A stretch of 51,261 nucleotides of DNA from contig DCUI01000093.1 in the NCBI GenBank assembly GCA_002327785.1, positions 1-51,261 of the forward strand, in the 5' to 3' direction. Source of the DNA: Phycisphaerales bacterium UBA2218 (GTDB taxonomy: Bacteria > Planctomycetota > Phycisphaerae > Sedimentisphaerales > Anaerobacaceae). The notes beneath the pieces are model-generated. The model was not told the origin of the DNA. It ran no database searches and worked only from the letters and a program-made list of their open reading frames with translations. Positions 34,138 through 41,012 of the stretch are shown here, piece after piece (position 1 is the stretch's first letter; the number at the start of each line of letters is the position of its first letter). The position numbers and the translations under genes were made by a program.

Positions 34138-34443
34138 ATGGAATCAGCAACAAACAAGCCTGTGAAAGTGTTCTTTTGCGCAGGAGTGACAGGCACAGTC
34201 TGGATCACTCCACGGGTCAGGGGTGGCAAGGTCGTGGATGTCCCATCCGTCAAGTTCGACAAGTCCTACGAGGTCGAAGGAGAACGCAAGTACACCACGG
34301 CCTTCTTCGATGCTGATCTCCCCAACGTCGCCCTGTTAGCGATGGAGATCTACCGGTTTCTCAAGGTGCGGTCCGTTGATCCCCAGAGATCTGAAGTGCA
34401 GTGTGAAAACGGTGAAAGAGTTCAGAGGGAAAATGGCGGATGA
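34138..34443 (+). CDS. Hypothetical protein downstream of the primase
   Basis: 101 residues from ATG 34138; family not recognised. The first 80 residues are beta-rich (VKVFFCAGVTGTVWITPRV, KYTTAFFDADLPNVALLAMEIYRFL), the tail is charged. Proximity to the primase suggests a nucleic-acid-related role, but nothing in the sequence proves it. Four-base overlap with the longer form of the next ORF. Confidence 0.6.
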   Translation: MESATNKPVKVFFCAGVTGTVWITPRVRGGKVVDVPSVKFDKSYEVEGERKYTTAFFDADLPNVALLAMEIYRFLKVRSVDPQRSEVQCENGERVQRENGG

Positions 34444-34559
34444 ATAGACCGCCACATCGAAAACGCGATACGGCCGTCAAGGGACACGTTGCCGCTGGGC
34501 TGTGTCATAGCGCGGCCCAAATCGTCCACGCCCGCGGGCCTGATCTGAAAGGGATAGCC

Positions 34560-34763
34560 ATGAGTGACATGGAACACCAAGAACGGACCGAACCGTCAGA
34601 GGCACAGAACGCGCATGAAGGATCGCCGAAGGCCAAGGGAAAGCAGGATCGCGACACCGGATTCTTGTTCTGTCCTCGGTGTGGAAAAGTGGTCCTGGGC
34701 GCTGGGGTGAATTCACTCTGTGTGCAGTGCGGGCATCGGTTTTGCCCATGTTGCTCCGACTGA
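34560..34763 (+). CDS. Small C-terminal zinc-ribbon protein
   Basis: 67 residues from ATG 34560 (GAAAGGG upstream); GTG/ATG starts back to 34440 would overlap the previous stop. The N-terminal half is charged and probably disordered; the C-terminus is a compact double knuckle FCPRCGKVV...LCVQCGHRFCPCC. This is the fourth zinc-ribbon-bearing gene of the cluster. A partner for nucleic acid or for the adjacent radical SAM enzyme is a guess. Confidence 0.55.
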   Translation: MSDMEHQERTEPSEAQNAHEGSPKAKGKQDRDTGFLFCPRCGKVVLGAGVNSLCVQCGHRFCPCCSD

Positions 34764-34835
34764 TAACACCGACCCTCCGGATGGAAGACGGGAATAGCCG
34801 GAGACCACACAAGACTGTTTCTTAAGGAGCCATAT

Positions 34836-35798
34836 ATGAGAGTGCATCAATACCCCCTGAAGACCGGAATAAGCCGGACGCCCGAGTTTGAAAAGAAGGG
34901 GCTCGCCACACATGCCGTGAACGTCGGGACCAAGTGCGGCCACGGCTGCCTGTACTGCAGTACAGGGGCCGTACTGCGGATGCATCCGTCCTTTTGCGCC
35001 TGTGGGGAAAATCCCTTCGCCTTCGACTACGCCATCGTGGACCCGAACACACCTGACCGGGTGGCGCAGGATGCCGCGAGAATCCAAGAACGGGGCCTTG
35101 TGCAGGTGTGCACGCTTACCGATGCCTGGGCTCCCGAGGCGCAGGAACACCAGCTCGGCCGCCGCTGCCTTGAGGCAATTCTGTGTCAACCCGGCTGGAC
35201 AGTTCGGATTCTGACGAAGAATGGGGCGGTTGCCGGTGACTTTGACCTGATCGAGAGATACAGGGACAGGGTTCTGGTCGGATTGAGGCTCACCGGCACA
35301 CCTGACGAGGAGGAAATCCTGAAGGTGATTGAGCCCTATGCATCCCCGATCCGAGAGCGGATGGTCGCCCTCTGCGAGGCCCACGCCCGGGGCCTGCGGA
35401 CCTACGGCATGCTCTGTCCCTTCCTGCCGGGAATCGCCGACGATCCAGAACAGATCGATGAACTGGTGCGTTTCGCGTGTGAATGCGGGGCCGAGGAGAT
35501 CTTCGCAGAGGCTGTGAACCGCAGGGGACGCGGGCTGATCCTGGTGCAGGAGGCCCTGGCTGAGCATGGCTATCACCCACAGGCCCAGGCCATTGCCACG
35601 ATACGAAACAGGGTCCGCTGGTCCCGTTATATAGTCGATGTGATCAATCGGGTCCAGCACAGCGTCCGGCAATTCCATGATATCGGCAAGCTGCGATTCC
35701 TCCTGTATCCCGGCGATCTCACGCCCGAGGATCTGGTGCGGGTCAGGAAAGATGACGCCGGCGTGGTCTGGCTGGGCAAGAAGCAAATCACTGAATGA
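34836..35798 (+). CDS. Radical SAM protein, SPL/Rv2578c-like
   Basis: 320 residues. The radical SAM cluster motif CGHGCLYC gives Cys34, 38 and 41 (CX3CX2C). Downstream TLTDAWAPEAQ, VRILTKNG and LRLTG follow the pattern of the spore-photoproduct-lyase-related family (LTxSDxYqP, ItKs). A further Cys pair at CACGENP (about 54-57) lies just after the cluster. These enzymes generate a 5'-deoxyadenosyl radical; substrates of most are unknown, and the family is common in accessory DNA. AAGGAG precedes the ATG at a fair distance. Confidence 0.82.
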   Translation: MRVHQYPLKTGISRTPEFEKKGLATHAVNVGTKCGHGCLYCSTGAVLRMHPSFCACGENPFAFDYAIVDPNTPDRVAQDAARIQERGLVQVCTLTDAWAPEAQEHQLGRRCLEAILCQPGWTVRILTKNGAVAGDFDLIERYRDRVLVGLRLTGTPDEEEILKVIEPYASPIRERMVALCEAHARGLRTYGMLCPFLPGIADDPEQIDELVRFACECGAEEIFAEAVNRRGRGLILVQEALAEHGYHPQAQAIATIRNRVRWSRYIVDVINRVQHSVRQFHDIGKLRFLLYPGDLTPEDLVRVRKDDAGVVWLGKKQITE

Positions 35799-35811
35799 AA
35801 GGAACTGTACC

Positions 35812-36321
35812 ATGCAAGCATTCGTTAGCTCTGTATCAAGTGTCGGTGTGATGGCAATGCTGGGCGCGATGTTCGTCATCGTGTTCATGTGTGTCCGGAA
35901 GGCCGTCAAAGAAATGTCGTTCTTCGGCGATGCGGCGGGCTTAGCCGTCTCGTTCTGCGTGGCCCTGCTTTCGATCATAGGACTTGTCAGGTTCTTCGGA
36001 TCTACGGAGGCGGGAGCTCCCTCTGGTAGAGAACCGACAGAGACGGGCGGTCTGCTCGATGTTGTTCTGCTGCCGTATGTGGCCCTGGCAGCGACGATCC
36101 TTCTTGTACTGCTTCTCCTCGCTGCAGGCAGGGTACTCCATGGCGGGGAATTACGGCATCTTCTGGGTGGCCGGACAAATCAAAGGACCATTGCTAAACC
36201 GGGAATGCAGGAAAGAGACTCCCACCAGCGAGAACTGAAGCCGTTCGAACCGTCTGGCAGGAAGCAGATCATCATGCAGAAGAACCGGAAAGCAATCAAC
36301 AAGTTGGAAAGAGAACGATGA
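35812..36321 (+). CDS. Hypothetical three-helix membrane protein
   Basis: 169 residues from ATG 35812 with AAAGGAA upstream. Hydrophobic segments at about 8-28, 43-62 and 82-108; a basic hydrophilic tail of ~55 residues ends KLERER. No family recognised. Stop overlaps the start of the next ORF (36318), consistent with one operon leading to the integration genes. Confidence 0.6.
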   Translation: MQAFVSSVSSVGVMAMLGAMFVIVFMCVRKAVKEMSFFGDAAGLAVSFCVALLSIIGLVRFFGSTEAGAPSGREPTETGGLLDVVLLPYVALAATILLVLLLLAAGRVLHGGELRHLLGGRTNQRTIAKPGMQERDSHQRELKPFEPSGRKQIIMQKNRKAINKLERER

Positions 36322-36681
36322 TGGAACCCGAATGGATTCGGCACAAACGAGTATTCGGCGAACTGAAGCCTACGGGACGGAAAGACATCCTCCACCACGA
36401 CGGCAGAGTGCTTGGCGCTGCGGCGATCTATCTGGGCGATGGCGTTACAAACAGTGTCGCGGACTGGCCTGAGACAGCACCATGCCCAGACAATCGAGTT
36501 TCCTCGATCGCTCCCCCTGTGGTCTCTGGCCTGCGTGGTGACGGAAGAGAACGCAGCGGGCGATCTCAAGAAGTCCGAGCAGACACCAGAGGCCCGGACA
36601 GAACGAATTCCCTCGGCTATCGGTGATTTCATGAAGGACAAGACCCGGCAAAATCGATGGAAGGTGAAGGCTTCACGATGA
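36318..36681 (+). pseudogene. Probable frameshifted small gene
   Basis: The ATG at 36318 overlaps the previous stop, and the first ~45 codons look coding (FGELKPTGRKDILHHDGR, GAAAIYLGDGV). Thereafter the better coding signal moves to the +1 frame, which reads FPRSLPLWSLACVVTEENAAGDLKKSEQ and ends at 36681 overlapping the next ATG. Both ends show operon-type overlaps only if the frame changes between about 36450 and 36490. So this is either a frameshifted gene or a programmed shift. No family recognised. Confidence 0.45.
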
Positions 36682-36959
36682 GAAATGAGACCAGCAGAAA
36701 GATACAGGTTTCCTTGGCCCCCCTGCTGATCGACGCCGACGGCGTGGCCGCCATGCTCGGAGTGTCCCGGCGTACCGTGTATTCGATGCAATCCACGGGG
36801 GAGCTTGGCCCGATGGCTCTGACGGTCGGAGGCCGAAAGCTCTGGCGGACTGAGGAATTATCCCGATGGGTTGCGGCTGGTTGCCCTCGGCGAGAAGTCT
36901 GGGTAGACTTGCAGAAGAACGCGAACACAAATGGAGGAACAACTGATGCGGCTGTTTAA
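36678..36959 (+). CDS. AlpA/excisionase-like helix-turn-helix protein
   Basis: 93 residues from ATG 36678. The core LLIDADGVAAMLGVSRRTVYSMQSTGELG...GRKLWRTEELSRWVA is the MerR-like winged helix of excisionases and AlpA regulators (HTH_17). It lies directly before, and overlaps by 14 bases, the integrase gene, the usual place of a recombination directionality factor. It probably steers excision or regulates integrase expression. Confidence 0.85.
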   Translation: MRNETSRKIQVSLAPLLIDADGVAAMLGVSRRTVYSMQSTGELGPMALTVGGRKLWRTEELSRWVAAGCPRREVWVDLQKNANTNGGTTDAAV

Positions 36960-38397
36960 GACGACATACACGACAAGGGATGGCAGCACTCGGACGGCCC
37001 GCAAGTGGTATCTGGAAATCACCGACCATTTGCAGATGGTCCGGCGTTTTGCTGGGTTCGAAGACAAACGGCAGACTGAGGCCTTGGGACGAAGGATCGA
37101 GACTCTGGTTGCCTGTCGGATTGCCGGGATGCAGCCGGATCCGGACTTGATGGTTTGGCTGGAACGCACACCGGCAAGACTCCGGGATCGGCTTGTCTCG
37201 ATTGGGCTCATAGACAGCTATCGAGCCACAGGGAGCAAGACTGTGTTGCAGCATCTTGAGGACTTCAAGGCGTCCCTGTTGGCAAAAGACAATACCCCAA
37301 TGTATGTGCAGACCGTTGCAACTCGTATACGCCGTATCCTTACGGGGTGCGGATTCAAAACATGGTCAGACATCCGGGCCGATCGCGTCGAGCAGTTCTT
37401 GGCGGACCTGCGAAACGGCGGCCGATGTTTATCGGTCCAAACGTCGAATTTCTACTTGGAGAGCGTTCAGGCTTTTTGTCGCTGGATGGTTCAAAATCGC
37501 CGGGCCGCCGAATCACCCCTCGTTCACCTGCGTCGAATGAACGTTAAAGTAGACCGCCGGCATGACCGGACGGCCTTCGAGGTCGAAGAAGTCCGTCGGC
37601 TCTTGATGACCGCCGTCCAAGGTCCAGAGCGTTTCGGGATGGATGGCCGGGAACGCGCCTTGCTCTATCGAGTGACCGTCGAAACGGGGCTCCGCCGGCA
37701 CGAACTCCAAATGCTCAAGGTGGCGTCCTTTGATCTCGTGAAATGCACCGTAGTCGTGGAGGCGGCGTGCTCCAAGCACCGCGAAGAGGACGTTCTGCCC
37801 CTTCGTCCCGAGACTGCCGAAGAACTGAAAGCCTTCTTCGTGGGCAAGATGCCCGCGGCAAAGGCATTTGGCGGCCGGTACAGGCGATTGACCGACAAGA
37901 CGGCCCCAATGATCCGGGAAGACTTGGCCGCGACGGTCGAGAAGGACCAGATCGGGAGGGTAGTCCGTGAGGCTATCCCCTACACAGACAGCGCGGGCCG
38001 CTATCGCGACTTTCATGCTTTACGGCACACCTGCGGAAGCTGGCTTGCAGCGAACGGCGTCCATCCGAAGGTCATTCAAGAAATCATGCGGCACGGCGAC
38101 ATCAACTTGACCATGACCCGCTACGGGCACACGCTCAAGGGCCAAACCGCAGAAGCCGTCAAGAGATTACCGAACCTCTGTGTCCCCGCGAGGGAACCCA
38201 AAAAGGCGACAGGAACAGACGGGAAAGCAGATGACTCGGCGGATTGCTTGGCGCAATTAGGCGCCCGGCCATTCACCAATATGCACCAACAGACACCCGC
38301 GACCCCTGCTGGCGCTATCAAAAACCGCGATTCCAAAGCCAACGGTGGGATTCGAACCCACAACCCCTGGTTTACAAAACCAGAGCTCTACCATTGA
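36946..38397 (+). CDS. Tyrosine recombinase (integrase)
   Basis: 483 residues from ATG 36946, eight bases after GGAGG. SAM-like core-binding domain about 95-200; catalytic domain about 205-400 with Arg250 (TGLRRHEL), His357-x-x-Arg360 (HALRHTCG), His383 (RHGDINL) and nucleophile Tyr393 (MTRYGH). All catalytic residues are present. The last ~19 codons run antisense through the adjacent tRNA-Thr gene, so the C-terminal residues after about 464 are encoded by the attachment site and would differ in the excised element. Mediates site-specific integration at tRNA-Thr. Confidence 0.93.
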   Translation: MRLFKTTYTTRDGSTRTARKWYLEITDHLQMVRRFAGFEDKRQTEALGRRIETLVACRIAGMQPDPDLMVWLERTPARLRDRLVSIGLIDSYRATGSKTVLQHLEDFKASLLAKDNTPMYVQTVATRIRRILTGCGFKTWSDIRADRVEQFLADLRNGGRCLSVQTSNFYLESVQAFCRWMVQNRRAAESPLVHLRRMNVKVDRRHDRTAFEVEEVRRLLMTAVQGPERFGMDGRERALLYRVTVETGLRRHELQMLKVASFDLVKCTVVVEAACSKHREEDVLPLRPETAEELKAFFVGKMPAAKAFGGRYRRLTDKTAPMIREDLAATVEKDQIGRVVREAIPYTDSAGRYRDFHALRHTCGSWLAANGVHPKVIQEIMRHGDINLTMTRYGHTLKGQTAEAVKRLPNLCVPAREPKKATGTDGKADDSADCLAQLGARPFTNMHQQTPATPAGAIKNRDSKANGGIRTHNPWFTKPELYH

Positions 38398-38408
38398 GCT
38401 ACGTTGGC
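38337..38408 (-). tRNA. tRNA-Thr (UGU)
   Basis: The minus strand folds into a full cloverleaf: acceptor GCCAACG/CGTTGGC, D arm GCTC-AATGGTA-GAGC, anticodon stem CTGGT/ACCAG with loop TTTGTAA (anticodon TGT), T arm GTGGG-TTCGAAT-CCCAC. CCA is not encoded (T is the discriminator, followed by TTGG). The 3' end points to the integrase, making this the element's attachment target. The gene appears intact, so function is kept. Confidence 0.95.
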
Positions 38409-38754
38409 GTCCGGAGCCGCCGGACCGCCTCACGAATCGGGCGGACGGGTTATTCGTCCGAATGGCTCGTCGCAAGGAATATACTTCATGCCGGCCCAAT
38501 CATCAAGTTCATCGTGCGCCCGACCGACGGACTTGAGTCGGATAACCCTCGCCAAACGCGGGATTCCGCGTTCGGAGCACAGGGCGGGCCGGCGATGAAT
38601 TATTTGACGCGGGCCGTCCCGGCTGAAATAATGAGAACAAAACTACCTCCAAACGGTATAGAGCCCGTTGCCATTCCGCTTGGAAAGGGCCTCCCATGCG
38701 GCCGCTCGCCCATGTCGGCCCAAGGGACCAACCTTCTGTCGGAGCATCATACTG
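38409..38754. other. 346-base region between tRNA-Thr and the foldase gene
   Basis: Should contain the tRNA promoter (minus strand) and that of the PpiC gene (plus strand). A short hairpin GTCCG...CGGAC lies at its left edge. No gene or second tRNA is supported here; short ORFs across 38345-38600 are translations of tRNA antisense and non-coding DNA. Confidence 0.5.
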
Positions 38755-39972
38755 ATGAAGAGAGTTGCTGCTGGGTCAGTCCGTCATCTTGCGGCGGGGA
38801 CTGTTTTGCTTGGTGTTTCCCTTGTCATTTGTGGGTCGGGCTGCCGGAAAGAGCCGCCCAGGACGCCTGATGCCAATGCCCCGGCGGGCGGTCAGACCTC
38901 ACAGAGCGTCGCCGCGAGCGATATCGCGACGCCCCAGCCGGACAAGGTTGTGGTGACCGTCAACGGCATTCCCATCATGGAGAGCCAGGTGAAGCGACGG
39001 GTAGCGGTACGGTACAAGCCGCAGTTGGACAAGCTCACGGCCCAGTCGCCTCAATTCGCAGCCCAATGGGAAAAGGAGGCCATGCAGCTCGCCATGAATC
39101 AACTGGTGATCGAGCAACTTCTTGAGAAAGAGGCCAAGCAGGCAGGCATTGAAGTCACCGAGGAGCAATTGATCGCGGAGATCACCAGGCAACTCGCCGC
39201 CGAGAACCCGCCCGTGACGTTCGAACAGTACAAGAAGATGATCGAGGATCAGGGTATCGACTTCGCGGCATGGAAGGAATACTACGTCCGGAACATGACC
39301 TACACGAAGTTCCTGGAGGCCAGGGTAGGCGACGACACCGAAGTGACCGAGGAGGACGCCCAAAAATACTATGATGGGCACCCCGAGGACTTCAAAGTCC
39401 CCGAGCAGGTTCAGGCGAGCCATATCCTGATCTCGACGGAATCGACGGACCCGAACGCCGATCCCAACCAGGTGAAGGCCCAGGCCCGGGAGAAGGCCGA
39501 GACGCTGCTCAAGCAGGTGAAGGAAGGCGCGGATTTCGCGACGCTGGCGAAGGAGAACTCGGCCGACCATTACTCGGCCATCCAAGGCGGCGAGCTCCCG
39601 CCGTTCGGTCGAGGCGACATGGTCCCGCCGTTTGAGAACGCCGCGTTCACGTTGAAAGTCGGCGAGATCAGTGATCTGGTCGAGACGCAGTACGGATACC
39701 ACATCATCAAGGTGGCCGAGCACACGGACCCGAACACGGTCACGTTCGCTGCGGCCAAGGACCGGATCGTCGAGAACTTGAAAGTCCAGAAAATGCAGGA
39801 GGCGTTCAGCAACTACATTGAATCGCTTCGGCAGAAGGCCGCGATCGCTTATGCCTCCGGCGACATGATGCCGATGCGTCCTCCGGTCGCCGCACCCCAA
39901 GCCGACGCCAACCAGGCCCAGACCACACCCGAGCCCGCCGTGCCGCCGGCGGAGCCTAATAACAGAGGATAG
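38755..39972 (+). CDS. PpiC-type peptidyl-prolyl isomerase lipoprotein (SurA/PrsA-like)
   Basis: 405 residues from ATG 38755, chosen because it begins a lipoprotein signal (LLGVSLVICGSGC). Residues about 65-200 are the helical SurA/PrsA N-terminal chaperone part (KVVVTVNGIPIMESQVKRRV). Residues about 220-325 are a parvulin domain: QASHILI, ARADFATLAKENS-type EGADFATLAKENSAD, GGELPPFGRGDMVPPFENAAF and TQYGYHIIKV. The C-terminal tail is Pro/Ala-rich and disordered. Acts in folding of exported proteins. Chromosomal side of the tRNA. Confidence 0.93.
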   Translation: MKRVAAGSVRHLAAGTVLLGVSLVICGSGCRKEPPRTPDANAPAGGQTSQSVAASDIATPQPDKVVVTVNGIPIMESQVKRRVAVRYKPQLDKLTAQSPQFAAQWEKEAMQLAMNQLVIEQLLEKEAKQAGIEVTEEQLIAEITRQLAAENPPVTFEQYKKMIEDQGIDFAAWKEYYVRNMTYTKFLEARVGDDTEVTEEDAQKYYDGHPEDFKVPEQVQASHILISTESTDPNADPNQVKAQAREKAETLLKQVKEGADFATLAKENSADHYSAIQGGELPPFGRGDMVPPFENAAFTLKVGEISDLVETQYGYHIIKVAEHTDPNTVTFAAAKDRIVENLKVQKMQEAFSNYIESLRQKAAIAYASGDMMPMRPPVAAPQADANQAQTTPEPAVPPAEPNNRG

Positions 39973-40010
39973 GGTGCAAACCTGCCCAAATCGGCGGAAC
40001 GTATATTCAG

Positions 40011-40044
40011 CAGGGGATTTCACACTTCTGAAATCCCCTGTTCC
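40011..40044. terminator. Stem-loop terminator between convergent genes
   Basis: Perfect 12-bp stem CAGGGGATTTCA / TGAAATCCCCTG (40011-40022 and 40029-40040) with a six-base loop, followed by TTCCTA. It lies between the convergent foldase and nagB genes and may serve both. The T-run is weak. Confidence 0.75.
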
Positions 40045-40116
40045 TATGTGTCTCAAGTAATCAAACAGCCATGATTCGACGCCGGATGGCATCGGCAAGC
40101 GCGAGCTCGCCGATGC

Positions 40117-40929
40117 TCACGCCAGGAGTGTGGCCGGGTCCAGATTCACGGCCTCCACGTCCTTGAAGTATTTCGCCGTGCCCACCCGCAATTCGAGCGT
40201 TGCATCCTCGTCGCAGACAATAATGCCGTTCGGGTGCATCTGCAGGGCGCTGACGGTCCATATATGGTTGACGCCCTCCTCGATGGCGTGCCGCAGGGCC
40301 CGGGCCTTGTTCGCCCCGCTGACGAGGATGATCACCTCGTCGGCGTCCATGACCGTGCCGACCCCGACGCTCAGCGCCGTCTCGGGGACCTTGTTCGGGT
40401 CGTTGTCGAAGAAACGGCTGTTGACGATGCGGGTGTCCTGGGTCAGCCGCACTTGGCGAGTGCGCGAGGCCAGCGACGAGCCCGGCTCGTTGAACGCGAT
40501 GTGTCCGTCGGCCCCGATCCCGCCCACAAACAGACGAATGCCGCCGACCTGCCGGATGCGACTCTCATATTCCGCACACTCCACGGCCAGGTCCGGGGCG
40601 TTCCCGTCGAGGATGTTCACGTTCCTCTTGGGGATGTCGATGTGGCCGAAGAAGTTGCGCCACATGAACGAGTGGTAGCTCTCCGGATGGTCCTGCGGCA
40701 GGCCCACGTATTCATCCATGTTGAACGTGATAACGTGCTCGAACGACACCTTGCCCGCCTTATTCATCGCGGCCAGCTCCCGGTACATGCCGATGGGTGA
40801 AGATCCCGTCGGCAGACCGAGGACAAACGGCTTGTCCAGGGCCGGCGCGAAATCCAGGATCTTGCGGGCGACGTAGCGTGCGGCCCACTGGGAAGCTTTC
40901 TCATAGTTCGACTGGATGATTACTCTCAT
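40117..40929 (-). CDS. nagB: Glucosamine-6-phosphate deaminase
   Basis: 270 residues from ATG 40929 (GAGAGGG upstream), the normal NagB length. Diagnostic segments: LGLPTGSSPIGMYREL (phosphate binding), TFNMDEYVGLP with the catalytic Asp, and GGIGADGHIAFNEPGSS containing the catalytic His and Glu region. It converts glucosamine-6-phosphate to fructose-6-phosphate and ammonia, linking amino-sugar use to glycolysis. Next gene upstream on the same strand is the DUF4954 protein, 83 bases away. Confidence 0.96.
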   Translation of the reverse strand: MRVIIQSNYEKASQWAARYVARKILDFAPALDKPFVLGLPTGSSPIGMYRELAAMNKAGKVSFEHVITFNMDEYVGLPQDHPESYHSFMWRNFFGHIDIPKRNVNILDGNAPDLAVECAEYESRIRQVGGIRLFVGGIGADGHIAFNEPGSSLASRTRQVRLTQDTRIVNSRFFDNDPNKVPETALSVGVGTVMDADEVIILVSGANKARALRHAIEEGVNHIWTVSALQMHPNGIIVCDEDATLELRVGTAKYFKDVEAVNLDPATLLA

Positions 40930-41012
40930 GGTTGACCCTCTCTTTTCACGAAATTCCCCATCGGCGCCGGGTTCACGATCCGGCAATTCACGTCTGGAGG
41001 TTCATTTTCCCG

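Larger units (their letters stand above)
8433..38408. mobile_element. Integrated island at tRNA-Thr (right end defined, left end approximate)
   Basis: The right end is a tyrosine integrase and an AlpA-like excisionase candidate abutting the 3' end of a minus-strand tRNA-Thr, the classic arrangement of tRNA-integrated elements. Genes on the far side of the tRNA are ordinary chromosomal ones. Content to the left is accessory: NACHT NTPase, two HerA-like ATPases, primase, vWA/MoxR/TerY-P genes. The left coordinate is only where accessory genes begin; scanning by eye found no repeat of the tRNA T-arm and acceptor sequence, so the border could be elsewhere, including outside the window. No conjugation relaxase or phage structural gene is visible. 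Confidence 0.5.

Noticed and set aside
38345..38536. ORF beginning GFEPTTPGLQNQ
   Set aside because: This is the well-known spurious translation of tRNA antisense DNA, not a protein.
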